Made by a program: the position numbers and the translations under genes
Origin: Ichthyophonus hoferi
Lineage: Eukaryota > Opisthokonta > Ichthyosporea > Ichthyophonida > Ichthyophonidae
Length of the DNA: 16,152 bases
NCBI GenBank assembly: GCA_002751075.1
Contig: NAOQ01000074.1
Location: 1,357 to 17,508, forward strand
Reading direction: 5' to 3'
In this document: in pieces, positions 12,401 to 16,152 of the stretch
Layout of the letters: each line of letters begins with the position of its first letter
How positions within the stretch are numbered: position 1 is the stretch's first letter
The notes under the pieces: model-generated
Told to the model about the DNA's origin: nothing
The model's input: the letters and a program-made list of their open reading frames with translations, nothing else
Database searches by the model: none

Positions 12401-15400
12401 GTATGTCTAATATATACCATTATATAATATATAACAGAATATGCATATAGTACATTAAGAATATAATGTAGCAAAATATAGTATAATTCAATATAATATA
12501 ATATAATATGATATAATATAATATAACAAAATACAATACAATATAATATAACATAATGCAACGCATGATATAATATACCATGGCAATATAAGATATAGTA
12601 CAGCATATAACCCACTCTGCCTAGTATATAATATCTACCTACAATGTCCCTACCTGGTGGTTGTATGGCCTTATATACCATGAGATAGTTGCCTTCCAAA
12701 TAGTCTAGGGCCGCCATAGTCTGTGTTATAAGTTAGGTTAGGCTGATACATACTCTTTATTATATATTATAATATAGTATGACATGTTATGATATGATAT
12801 GATATGGTATGATATGGTATGATACAACAGAAGATGGTGTAAAATAATTTAATACACTATATTATCATACAGTATAGTACAATACAATACAATGCAACCT
12901 AGCATAATCAAACATACTGTAATATGTTATATTAATCGGAGCTAAAGTGTTTTTGTTTTAAGTTTTCACAGAGTAGAGCTCTGTGTGGAGTTATAATCTC
13001 ATGTGTGCCTCTAGTTTTAGAGAACTATAATAGCTATATAGCCATATAATAGCTCCTCTTTCTGATGGCCTGGTTAGTATCTATGTAAGAACAAATATTG
13101 TAACATATGGTGACTATAGAAAGACAACGTGTTACCAGAACAGGATGTGAAATGGCTTTATAATTGTTTAGAATTAGATGGATATACTGCTAGATAATAA
13201 CAAATGTAACATATATAATGCTATCTATATAAAATCAATTATCTCGATATGCATCAAACACCATATATACATATATATCTCTATACCCATGGAGTAGTAT
13301 CTATATACATGCATACATATATATCTATATACCAGCAAACATTACTAAGCCTACCTCCTCTCCCCGTGGTAGTGTCATAATTGATAGAACCGATAGGCAG
13401 CCCTGAACAAACACCACCTGATTGGGTACCCCGCTTGGATCCGTCCACTTAAAACTGGCCAGTCGCCTAGGGATAGTAATTAATTAATTAGTCCAGTGGG
13501 GTATACTAAGAGTGCCATTTCAAATATATTAGACGTGGGGAATTATTATATATATGAAATCTTTATAAACCGACCCTTTTCTCTCTCTATCTATCTTTCT
13601 ATCTTACAAATAAACACGTCAGTTTTGTCACTGACTGCACTAGCATTGCATGTCTGGTTTCCAGAAACATTAAAATCTAAATTATATAAATATATATATA
13701 TGTCTGAATATAATATGTATGATGCATATTTACCAAGAGAATAGCCCGAATTCTAACTATCACACTATGGTACCCTCTACCAACCTCCCCAGGTATACAA
13801 TAAGATTTATAGAGATGAAGGTATTATTTTATTTTATTTGTGTATATGTCTGTGTTTGGGTCTTAGGTCTATGTTCAAGTGCAATATATTTACTGTGATT
13901 AAAACATTCTAAAAGAAATAACTGATATTAAACTTGATGTATATATAATATATACGATTTGATTAAAATGCATACATCCATATATATATGCATTTTAACA
14001 ATTATTTTCATAGGGTATCATGGTGGAATATAGGATATTACCCTTCGTTGATTGGCAGTGTGGAAACATCATATTGGTATGATATTAGTATAGTATGGTA
14101 TAGTATATTATGGTATCGTGCATTATGACAGTAATATAGTATAGTATGAGATCAGCATGGTAATATCATGCTATAACCAAATACAACAAAGAGTAGCATT
14201 GAAACAACGGAGTAGGATGAGACAAGGGTAGAAAAACTATAATAAATATATGCATATACACACCGTAATAGAACATATGGTATTGAAATTCACTAATATA
14301 ATACAATGTAATAAAATATAATATTTAGGAAATAAAAATATAAAACAGGTGCTAATATATCCATATAAACATTCACACATACACTTATATCTCTACTAAT
14401 ATATATATTGTAGGCTCTGCTATGTCCATGTGGGTGTACATAAGTTACACATGTTGATATGAATATAGATCTTCATATATATTAATAAATATTATTGTAG
14501 GCTGTTAGTTTGTACAGGTGTACATAGAATACGTCACAACAGCTACCTAGTAACCAGAGGAAGCCATTTCTCATGGTGTTTCATCAGTCGGTTGTAAGGA
14601 TCCTGGATCAGACATTGCTTCATGGTGACTATCAGATCCTGTGTACTATGGCCCTGTGTTACAGTGATAATTACATACTACCACACTACTATACTAGCCA
14701 TACCATTCACACTAATTACATTATATCATAACATATATTATACTATGGTATACTATCATTGTTGCTATACTATACTTTACTTTAATAACATTAACATCTT
14801 ATCATACCTTAGAATAGGCTCTCGGACCAGCCCACACCGTATGCATGCCCTTATTATACTATACTATATTCTATTATCTATAAAGATATGCAAACATATG
14901 TAGACCCTGATATGCTTGGCTTAAGATTAACAACATCTAATGCATTCTGGTTATCATGAATATATATACAACCATGTGGTTGAGACATGATTATAAAAGC
15001 ACTTATATTATACAAGTAACAATAACGTAGCAAAGTGTTTTCCATACGGAGGTTTGAATTTTACAGTGGACTACAGCGGACTCAAGTAAGCCATGTTTCT
15101 ATCATAGCACTAATAACAAACCAACTCACCTACCACCTAGGTTAATGGCCAATTAGTCACATAATCTATACTATACTCTACTATATTTAATCTCTCGACT
15201 AACTACACTACACCCTGGTATACTCTACTCCCTCTATTGGTGTTTGCTTAAAGGGTTAGACATATATAAGTATATTCTCCCATACCCTACCCTATTATAT
15301 CCCCCCAACCCATCGCCCCCTCAAGGCTAACTAACCTGATGCAATACAAAGCAAGAACGATCTAATACAATATCAAACATTAATAATAGCCTGCAAATGG

Positions 15401-16152
15401 ATGATACTTTATGTAATACAGATATAAATACACACCTCTGGGGGGATAGGGCCACCAGATATGTTCTCAGAAGCGCAAGGGTGTTGTTCTTTAGAATCCC
15501 ATCAGGGGAAAGCAGGGAGAATAGCATTTGCACATTCAAAGAGGGGAAGTCGTCAGAGGATGGGCTCTCAAGGATCTGATTTATTCATAAATTAGAGTAC
15601 GATATGGGAAAGATCTACATTGTGATTGGGGCTAGAGGAACGCAATAACAAGCGCAATTTGATCGCAATTTACGGGATTGTGCAGCACCATTTATAGTTA
15701 TTTTTTTTTTTGGATTAATAGCAGATTAAAGGAGTGGATCTGTGATTGATCTGAGTCTTATCTTCTGATTTATTAAGTTTAATACGCTCATATATATATT
15801 GCAATGGTTAGTATAGTACCTCCAAATGGACCCCATTAGTGTATAACAATATTTTTATCTGGGTCAACAATAATCAAATGCCATATATATATATATTTAC
15901 TGCTCACAGAATATATCAAAGTGAACCATAGTGGATAGAGGCTGATACCAACCATTTAAGAATATTTTGTGATATAGTAGGATAAGATAATATATATATA
16001 CGATTATACAGTATAATACGCTATAATGATATAGTATAATATAATATAATAATACAAGTGTGCCAAGCAAAGTCTTAGTTCATAGTCATTGCTGGTACGT
16101 ATCCAGCCTAAACGGGCCGAATCAGGCTGGTCAACATAAGTGACCCGGCCCT
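135..16152 (-). CDS. SEN1: Sen1/senataxin-like SF1B helicase gene, 27 exons, partial at both ends
   Basis: Joining 27 minus-strand blocks gives 882 codons without a stop, all 26 junctions in compatible phase. Visible motifs, numbered in this partial protein: LDDLHQHMLAWDY near 353-365, PLLLVEARQQL near 403-413, PVHRQYQTLMDI 533-544, YNKPQLEAIQ near 573-582, Walker A GPPGTGKT 598-605, motif Ia CAPSNAAIDEL 639-649, VRIG near 670, a charged helical stretch about 691-800 matching the prong, ADIICSTLSGAG about 801-812, motif II DEAAQ 829-833 and motif III GDPNQLPATV 854-863. This order and spacing is that of yeast Sen1 and human SETX, nuclear helicases known to unwind RNA:DNA hybrids and end transcription. 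By memory, VRIG to VDK has the same spacing as in Sen1. Motifs IV-VI, the start codon and promoter are outside the window. Another Sen1/SETX-clade paralogue is possible; UPF1 or IGHMBP2 fit less well. Confidence 0.93.
353..901 (-). other. Intron Z-AA, 549 nt, with copies of the exon Z donor region
   Basis: It holds a GTGTAA hexamer tract at about 386-411 and AT-rich unique sequence. About 684-735 and 789-848 are two degraded copies of the exon Z end with its donor (exon Z copy at about 885-945). No gene of its own. Confidence 0.75.
902..1029 (-). CDS. SEN1: Exon Z (end of prong, CSTLSG motif)
   Basis: TTTACTTAG precedes CGKEVGKHKANLRSGQ..., then SRLIMEILHSADIICSTLSG (last Gly split), with donor AGTG|GTAAGA in phase 1. 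ADIICSTLSG is the conserved segment before motif II in Sen1. Both ends of this exon exist as extra decayed copies nearby. Confidence 0.95.
999..1256. repeat. Tandem duplication, unit about 129 bp, containing the exon Z acceptor
   Basis: Sequence from GGCTTTGTGCTTGCCTACC (999) recurs as GGCTTTGGGTTTGTCTACC (1128), followed by matching blocks CACATAGAAAATAG / CACATAGAGAATAG and TATATAGACAAGTAT / TATATAGACCAGTAT. The first unit includes the first 31 nt of exon Z, its acceptor and intron sequence. The second is diverged but keeps an AG at the acceptor position. Confidence 0.85.
1385..1465 (-). CDS. SEN1: Exon Y (prong)
   Basis: After CCTGTAG, one base completes Ser, then GDDDVLSQQTLGALEEELKD and ISAEEK follow; donor AAAAAG|GTAGGT, phase 2. 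An acidic, helical part of the prong. Confidence 0.91.
1466..2177 (-). other. Intron X-Y, 712 nt
   Basis: A 21-bp exact copy of the exon Z donor region lies at 1541-1561. A 14-bp perfect palindrome, TTAATCGCGATTAA, is at 1660-1673. The rest is AT-rich with ATATG-type low complexity around 2095-2155. An open frame here in that low-complexity part is not coding. Confidence 0.75.
2178..2281 (-). CDS. SEN1: Exon X (prong, coiled-coil helix)
   Basis: CTCTATAG precedes VSQDALNEMHKKLNIAREKT and LQIRSKLGQYKRAM, strongly charged and helical, ending ATGAG|GTGAGG in phase 2. It fits the helical prong inserted in the first RecA domain of Sen1. Confidence 0.92.
2282..2697 (-). other. Intron W-X, 416 nt
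   Basis: AT-rich, low-copy-looking sequence with short TATATA and ACACAC patches. I see no gene, RNA or mobile element in it. Confidence 0.7.
2698..2742 (-). CDS. SEN1: Exon W (15-codon microexon, base of the prong)
   Basis: CCATCACAG is followed by VDKELEACPAFKNIK and AAG|GTTTGT. Joined to exon V it gives HSLVDKEL, equivalent to 'EELVDK' in Sen1. Only 45 nt, phase 0 to 0. Confidence 0.88.
3041..3177. repeat. TATTATACTA-type pentanucleotide tract
   Basis: Repeated TATTA and TACTA pentamers with a few variants such as CTGTA. Open frames on the plus strand here (LYYTILYY-like) are produced by the repeat. Confidence 0.9.
3225..3347 (-). other. Exon-like island in intron V-W, possible cassette exon
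   Basis: On the minus strand, CTAG at 3351-3348 is followed by 41 open codons (PNILYSQRFVRHCDVM... to ...HVQLDRL) ending at a good GTAAGA donor, phase 0 to 0, the phase of the V-W junction. A second acceptor, TATAG (start 3330), sits 11 nt below a CCTAAC branch-like motif but would put the exon in a frame with an early stop. Base composition is less AT-rich than the surrounding intron. Leaving it out gives the family's exact V-W spacing, so it is not in the main model. Confidence 0.4.
3440..3491. repeat. (CA)n followed by (TA)n microsatellite
   Basis: An uninterrupted AC dinucleotide run of more than ten units is followed by TA units broken by one C. Lies in the intron just downstream of exon V in transcript order. 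Confidence 0.95.
3548..3652 (-). CDS. SEN1: Exon V (VRIG segment)
   Basis: Acceptor ATATACAG leads to GIPTSLGGVFKPKVVRIGNQ and RRVHHMVHDVLLHSL with donor CTG|GTAAGG. It corresponds to the 'P.LVRVG' stretch of Sen1, where the prong insertion begins. Phase 0 to 0, 105 nt. Confidence 0.93.
3863..3943 (-). CDS. SEN1: Exon U (motif Ia)
   Basis: After GACTACAG it reads TTSRNYRILLCAPSNAAIDE then LITRIRQ, ending CAG|GTGACA. CAPSNAA.DE is the SF1B motif Ia, which contacts the nucleic acid. It is phase 0 to 0, 81 nt. Confidence 0.96.
3944..4778 (-). other. Intron T-U, 835 nt
   Basis: TATATA-rich patches near 3990-4120, then unusually unique sequence from about 4230 to 4700. Nothing recognisable as a gene, RNA or transposon was found there. 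Confidence 0.65.
4779..4871 (-). CDS. SEN1: Exon T (motif I, Walker A)
   Basis: Acceptor CACATAG is followed at once by GPPGTGKTRTIVGLLSAF, then FKDHPAILNPTAK and donor AAG|GTGTGT. The Lys-Thr pair binds the ATP phosphates. The exon is 93 nt, phase 0 to 0, so skipping it would delete motif I without a frameshift. Confidence 0.97.
4872..5218 (-). other. Intron S-T, 347 nt
   Basis: Contains a short GAGA stretch (4892-4899, pyrimidine-rich on the coding strand) close to the acceptor of exon T and a short ATACAATGC pentamer patch near 5100-5140. Nothing else seen. Confidence 0.7.
5219..5376 (-). CDS. SEN1: Exon S (Q-motif-like segment before Walker A)
   Basis: The start at CCCCCTAG is fixed by phase: two bases complete Asp after exon R. 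It reads RYGLLRELLHPRPPRAVRND..., then FYNKPQLEAIQTAVNNIGFT and MIQ, ending CAG|GTAGGA in phase 0. 'N..Q..AI......F.LIQ' directly before GPPGTGKT is diagnostic of the family. The open frame continues upstream into the intron, but phase rules that part out. Confidence 0.94.
5727..5751. repeat. Short inverted repeat, 9-bp arms, 7-nt loop
   Basis: AATACGTAC and GTACGTATT are perfect reverse complements around GAGGGTG. It could form a small hairpin in the pre-mRNA; no function is implied. Confidence 0.85.
5789..5884. repeat. TAA/TAG trinucleotide tract
   Basis: The same TAATAATAG pattern as at the left edge of the window, in another intron of the same gene. Confidence 0.92.
5946..6071 (-). CDS. 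SEN1: Exon R (end of barrel, HRQYQTL motif)
   Basis: Acceptor CTTATAG completes a split Glu. The exon contains RIGSKFKVAKLTNMIPVHRQ and YQTLMDI, matching the family's 'W.V.KL..L.T..REYQAL' stretch that ends the stalk/barrel. It leaves phase 1 at ATAG|GTAGAT. Confidence 0.91.
6072..6691 (-). other. Intron Q-R, 620 nt
   Basis: AT-rich with scattered CACATA and TATAG words. The open frames on both strands at 6081-6368 and 6072-6219 are incidental extensions of exon R and low-complexity sequence. Confidence 0.65.
6692..6751 (-). CDS. SEN1: Exon Q (barrel region)
   Basis: Acceptor CCCTAG leads to LVTQVDMHRCIVIKFYMEG, alternating hydrophobic residues as in a beta barrel, ending GGAG|GTAAGT, a full-consensus donor, in phase 1. 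Confidence 0.87.
6817..6890. repeat. GTATAT/GTGTAT hexanucleotide tract in intron P-Q
   Basis: GTATATGTATATGTGTATG-like units followed by degenerate AGGTATAGGTAGAAG units. It is the main content of the 302-nt intron 6752-7053. Confidence 0.88.
7054..7097 (-). CDS. SEN1: Exon P (short; barrel region)
   Basis: CSVQGNLAGVGLTI ends at ATAG|GTTTGT in phase 1 and joins exon Q as GLVTQVD. Two in-frame acceptors are possible: GTATTAG (start 7097) or CTGTAG (start 7103, adding two residues). The frame and the split codon are the same in both. Confidence 0.78.
7256..7402. repeat. ATAC/ATGC tetranucleotide tract in intron O-P
   Basis: Long array of ACATACATACATGCATAC-like units, filling much of the intron 7098-7465. 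It opens frames on both strands (e.g. YIHTYMHTYI and YVCMYVCIWM), which are artefacts. Confidence 0.93.
7466..7571 (-). CDS. SEN1: Exon O (start of the 1B stalk/barrel region)
   Basis: Acceptor AATGCAG is followed by LHRENDFILMTFNYETWAYG and MEPEDIVYAYPADL, ending ACC|GTGAGT in phase 2. Beta-strand-like hydrophobic runs fit the part of the core preceding the barrel subdomain. Confidence 0.87.
7572..8329 (-). other. Intron N-O, 758 nt
   Basis: Unique AT-rich sequence with ACACAC patches from 7660 to 8040, then a 20-bp minisatellite. No gene seen. Confidence 0.7.
8055..8220. repeat. 20-bp minisatellite, about 8 units
   Basis: From 8081 to 8220 seven units of exactly 20 bp follow each other without a length change; consensus AGTACAGTATATCCCACTAT. 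A longer variant unit precedes them from 8055. Unit junctions form the palindrome ACTATAGT. Confidence 0.95.
8330..8408 (-). CDS. SEN1: Exon N (LLLEE.RAQL-like segment)
   Basis: After ACTAG it reads VEARQQLINIKDQVETKN and IEDNLTLK, a charged helix. With exon M it gives PLLLVEARQQL, matching the conserved LLLEE.RAQL. Phase 1 at AAAG|GTCGAT fits exon O. A stronger-looking GTAAGA 60 bases later would end in phase 0 and not fit. Confidence 0.83.
8409..8914 (-). repeat. Intron M-N, 506 nt, with AATAC/CAATT pentanucleotide tract
   Basis: About 8677-8803 is an array of AATACA pentamers, with two ATTCAACGCAATACA blocks near 8735-8770. Minus-strand open frames over it (YCIALNCIAL) are repeat artefacts. 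Short CACTATA repeats at 8845-8880 recall the 20-bp minisatellite of the neighbouring intron. Confidence 0.85.
8915..9057 (-). CDS. SEN1: Exon M (conserved WDY to FAPLLL segment)
   Basis: It begins at CATCAG, the only AG after an upstream in-frame stop. The protein reads LAWDYDAMSSKEDY..., then IPNEFQSVAQYRAVF and APLLL, ending TTG|GTAGGTAG in phase 0. The pattern P..F.S...Y...F.PLLL directly precedes the helicase core in Sen1/SETX relatives. Confidence 0.9.
9058..9742 (-). other. Intron L-M, 685 nt
   Basis: Contains CATAT pentamers (about 9175-9195), a C-rich patch near 9320-9345, and purine-rich plus-strand sequence at 9475-9720, that is a pyrimidine-rich transcript. The exon L frame stays open through the last part but leaves protein-like composition after 9743. 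Confidence 0.7.
9743..9812 (-). CDS. SEN1: Exon L (conserved segment before the WDY motif)
   Basis: Acceptor TTGATAG follows an ACTAAT branch-like motif. The exon reads DPIKPATQDF then TPMAVSLDDLHQH and ends CATA|GTAGAG in phase 1. This donor is chosen because, joined to exon M, it gives LDDLHQHMLAWDYD, the 'L..LH..ILSWD' pattern of the family. GCA|GTAAGC 28 bases earlier looks stronger but breaks the frame. Confidence 0.82.
9813..10587 (-). other. Intron K-L, 775 nt
   Basis: AT-rich unique sequence to about 10430, then an ATACAC tract to about 10560. No other feature found. Confidence 0.7.
10434..10560. repeat. ATACAC hexanucleotide tract
   Basis: Tandem CATACA/CATATA hexamers. On the minus strand they extend the exon K frame as a YVYVYVYV run, which I treat as intron. 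Confidence 0.93.
10588..10725 (-). CDS. SEN1: Exon K (acidic linker)
   Basis: It starts after GGTCAG, 22 nt below the A of a perfect TACTAAC branch point. It reads VPRPGEVEEVDDVMEDVQD, an acidic patch, then a basic Ser/Thr-rich tail ending KKDSTL at CTG|GTGCGC. Both ends are phase 0, so it could be skipped in frame. Beyond the donor the frame runs into an ATACAC repeat and is not coding. Confidence 0.75.
10747..10753 (-). promoter_or_regulatory. TACTAAC branch point before exon K
   Basis: A perfect TACTAAC on the minus strand, its branch A 22-23 nt before the exon K acceptor. It is the clearest example of the CTAAC/CTAAT motifs found before many acceptors here. Confidence 0.7.
10795..11060. 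repeat. TTATG pentanucleotide tracts in intron J-K
   Basis: Two arrays of TTATG/CTATG, about 10795-10860 and 10956-11056, with a further short piece at 11102-11115. They fill most of the intron 10726-11233 and open plus-strand frames of MLCYVMLCYV type. Confidence 0.93.
11234..11433 (-). CDS. SEN1: Exon J (low-complexity linker)
   Basis: ATCTAACC lies about 14 nt before acceptor CTACAG. Of the three frames only SRPGVILPLSTSLPTPNQEG... stays open for 66 codons. It is rich in S, T, P, G and basic residues, so probably a disordered linker between the N-terminal domain and helicase core. Two donors six bases apart (TCG|GTACCG and CCG|GTGCGT) are both phase 0. A second acceptor, GACCAG, lies 12 bases in. 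Confidence 0.7.
11514..11564. repeat. Dispersed intron repeat, copy 1
   Basis: ATAATATAAAACAATAC... to ATGGGCTTTGCT, in intron I-J (11434-11653). It matches copy 2 at 11926-11980 over about 55 bp with a few differences. Confidence 0.7.
11654..11723 (-). CDS. SEN1: Exon I (N-terminal helical region)
   Basis: The acceptor CATGCCCAG leads into NLTGPCLYTLLELGLAIRRL then VGI, leucine-rich and helical. The phase-1 end at ATCG|GTGATT is chosen because exon J needs two bases; CTG|GTAGGG ten bases earlier looks like a better donor but breaks the frame. Confidence 0.6.
11724..12642 (-). other. Intron H-I, 919 nt
   Basis: Holds copy 2 of the dispersed repeat (11926-11980, ending ATGGGCTTTGCT), weaker GGGCT-containing relatives near 12205-12235 and 12350-12375, and a 9-bp inverted repeat TCAAGCATA / TATGCTTGA at about 12278-12375. 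ATAAT pentamers fill 12476-12562. A 24-nt exon-like piece lies at 11860-11883. Confidence 0.7.
11860..11883 (-). other. Possible 8-codon microexon
   Basis: CTCTAG is followed by QFKDTPLM and ATG|GTAATG. It is phase 0 to 0, as the H-I junction needs, so it could be included without a frameshift. There is no clear branch point, and short matches like this arise by chance. Confidence 0.28.
12643..12720 (-). CDS. SEN1: Exon H (N-terminal region)
   Basis: CCTAACTTATAACACAG supplies a branch-point-like motif and acceptor. The exon reads TMAALDYLEGNYLMVYKAIQ then PPGRDI, ending at ATT|GTAGGTAG in phase 0; the identical octamer is the exon M donor. A competing donor at CCAG|GTAGGG (12654) would end in phase 1 and could splice in frame straight to exon J, skipping exon I. 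Confidence 0.72.
12721..13354 (-). repeat. Intron G-H, 634 nt, with GATAT pentanucleotide tract
   Basis: GATAT/GGTAT pentamers at about 12784-12825 and a short AATAC run at 12874-12895; the remainder is unique AT-rich sequence with TATATC patches before exon G's donor side. Confidence 0.8.
13355..13466 (-). CDS. SEN1: Exon G (N-terminal region)
   Basis: The acceptor CCCTAG is followed by one base and 37 codons, RLASFKWTDPSG... to ...SIMTLPRGEE, ending GAG|GTAGGC in phase 0. Only this frame is open: the others hit a stop near the start. Function is not assignable beyond the N-terminal region of the helicase. Confidence 0.72.
13467..14546 (-). other. Intron F-G, 1080 nt, the longest here
   Basis: Contains ATTAATTAATTA near 13480-13490, a hairpin at 13963-13998 and a TATGGTATAG tract at about 14075-14130. 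The plus-strand open frame 13496-13744 has no recognisable protein features. A hidden exon cannot be excluded. Confidence 0.65.
13963..13998. repeat. Inverted repeat, 12-bp perfect arms
   Basis: TTAAAATGCATA and TATGCATTTTAA are exact reverse complements with a 12-nt loop. The arms look like a small hairpin in the intron RNA. Confidence 0.88.
14547..14638 (-). CDS. SEN1: Exon F (N-terminal region)
   Basis: CTGTAAC lies about 20 nt before the acceptor TACACAG. The exon reads DLIVTMKQCLIQDPYNRLMK... and ...EKWLPLVT, then leaves phase 2 at CTAG|GTAGCT. The split codon with exon G gives Arg. It has coding-like composition and no recognisable domain. Confidence 0.68.
14808..14849 (-). CDS. SEN1: Candidate exon E (14 codons)
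   Basis: The frame GMHTVWAGPRAYSK ends at CTAAG|GTATGA in phase 0, matching exon F. The acceptor is uncertain: AAG before GGC, or TATAG nine bases upstream, which would add YNK. No clear branch point is visible. The methionine might be a start in a shorter isoform. Confidence 0.42.
14850..15335 (-). other. Intron D-E, 486 nt
   Basis: AT-rich; contains TACTATACT-type words near 15165-15190 and a C-rich stretch at 15300-15325. No convincing exon or other element seen. Confidence 0.6.
15336..15390 (-). CDS. SEN1: Exon D (N-terminal helical region)
   Basis: After the acceptor TTTGCAG one base completes the split Arg codon from exon C. The frame LLLMFDIVLDRSCFVLHQ follows and ends at CAG|GTTAGT in phase 0. 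It is hydrophobic and helix-like. It is separated from exon C by only 45 nt; retention is not neutral, because the intron reads into stops. Confidence 0.62.
15391..15435 (-). other. 45-nt mini-intron C-D
   Basis: GTGTGT to TTGCAG, 45 nt. It is called because the split codon (AG + G) and both frames fit. It is much shorter than the other introns, most of which run to several hundred bases. Confidence 0.6.
15436..15575 (-). CDS. SEN1: Exon C (N-terminal helical region)
   Basis: CTCTAAT, a branch-point-like motif, lies about 20 nt before the acceptor AAATCAG. The exon then reads ILESPSSDDF...LLSPDGILKN...LLRTYLVALSPQ with no stop and ends at CAGAG|GTGTGT, the same donor type as exon AA. It leaves phase 2. 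The amphipathic leucine-rich helices fit a helical-repeat N-terminal domain as in Sen1; that assignment is inferred. Confidence 0.68.
15576..16113 (-). other. Introns A-B and B-C around candidate exon B
   Basis: Apart from exon B (15820-15858), this holds a T11 run at about 15701-15711, two GCAATTT copies near 15653-15672, TATATA runs, and an AATAT pentamer patch at 16025-16055. Confidence 0.6.
15820..15858 (-). CDS. SEN1: Candidate exon B (13 codons, N-terminal region)
   Basis: A CCCAG acceptor is followed by IKILLYTNGVHLE and a GTACTA donor. Entry and exit are both phase 0, agreeing with the neighbours. It is supported only by splice sites, phase and plausible hydrophobic helix composition; there is no motif. 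Confidence 0.42.
16114..16152 (-). CDS. SEN1: Candidate exon A (partial, N-terminal region)
   Basis: The frame reading ...SLMLTSLIRP runs in from the right edge and stops being open at a GTTTAG donor; GTTT donors also occur at two other exons here. It ends in phase 0, matching the next candidate exon. A second open frame (GRVTYVDQPDSARLGW...) overlaps and continues further left, so the frame choice is uncertain. No recognisable domain. Confidence 0.35.

Noticed and set aside
14547-14638. The ATG in exon F as the gene's start codon
   Set aside because: Exons C and D upstream have coding character and compatible phases, and a clean acceptor lies before the ATG, so an internal Met is more likely.
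15040-15110. Minus-strand ATG frame MAYLSPL as a possible start
   Set aside because: It stops after seven codons with no suitable donor before the stop.
15397-15579. Plus-strand 60-codon open frame
   Set aside because: Antisense to exons C and D, which have matching splice sites and phase on the minus strand.
1-16152. tRNA, rRNA, CRISPR, LTR or DNA transposon features
   Set aside because: No tRNA-like B box arms, no spaced identical repeats, no terminal repeats with coding remnants and no reverse transcriptase or transposase motifs were seen on either strand.

Overview
The window looks like one continuous piece of a single, very intron-rich nuclear gene from an AT-rich eukaryote, transcribed on the minus strand from beyond the right edge to beyond the left edge. 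Signs of a eukaryote are short open blocks bounded by GT...AG, branch-point-like CTAAC/CTAAT/TACTAAC motifs just upstream of acceptors, and long AT-rich introns full of simple repeats. The standard genetic code fits every block. I cannot place the lineage; a unicellular eukaryote is my guess.

The gene encodes a Sen1/senataxin-type superfamily 1B helicase (RNA:DNA hybrid unwinding and transcription termination family). I could chain 27 exons (about 2.65 kb, 882 codons, no internal stop, every junction phase-compatible). From right to left they give: a helical N-terminal region (16114-11654), a low-complexity then acidic linker (11433-10588), the conserved segment leading to the WDY motif and the PLLL..AR.QL segment (9812-8330), the 1B stalk/barrel region (7571-5946), the Q-motif-like segment (5376-5219), Walker A GPPGTGKT (4871-4779), motif Ia CAPSNAAIDEL (3943-3863), the VRIG segment (3652-3548), the coiled-coil 'prong' (2742-902), and motifs II DEAAQ and III GDPNQLPATV (352-135). 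Motifs IV-VI and the C terminus must lie left of position 1; the start codon and promoter must lie right of 16152. The core from about 9.8 kb leftwards is secure. The N-terminal exons are supported by splice sites, open frame and phase only.

The rest (about five sixths of the window) is intron. It holds trinucleotide TAA/TAG tracts (1-122, 5789-5884), pentanucleotide tracts, CA/TA and ATACAC tracts, a regular 20-bp minisatellite (8055-8220), a dispersed about 55-bp intron repeat, and several short inverted repeats. No second gene, RNA gene, transposon or virus-like element was recognised.

The most notable points are segmental duplications carrying copies of both splice sites of one exon (902-1029), an exon-like island (3225-3347) that could act as an in-frame cassette, a run of symmetric phase-0 exons covering Walker A to the prong, and a 45-nt intron among introns that mostly run to several hundred bases.
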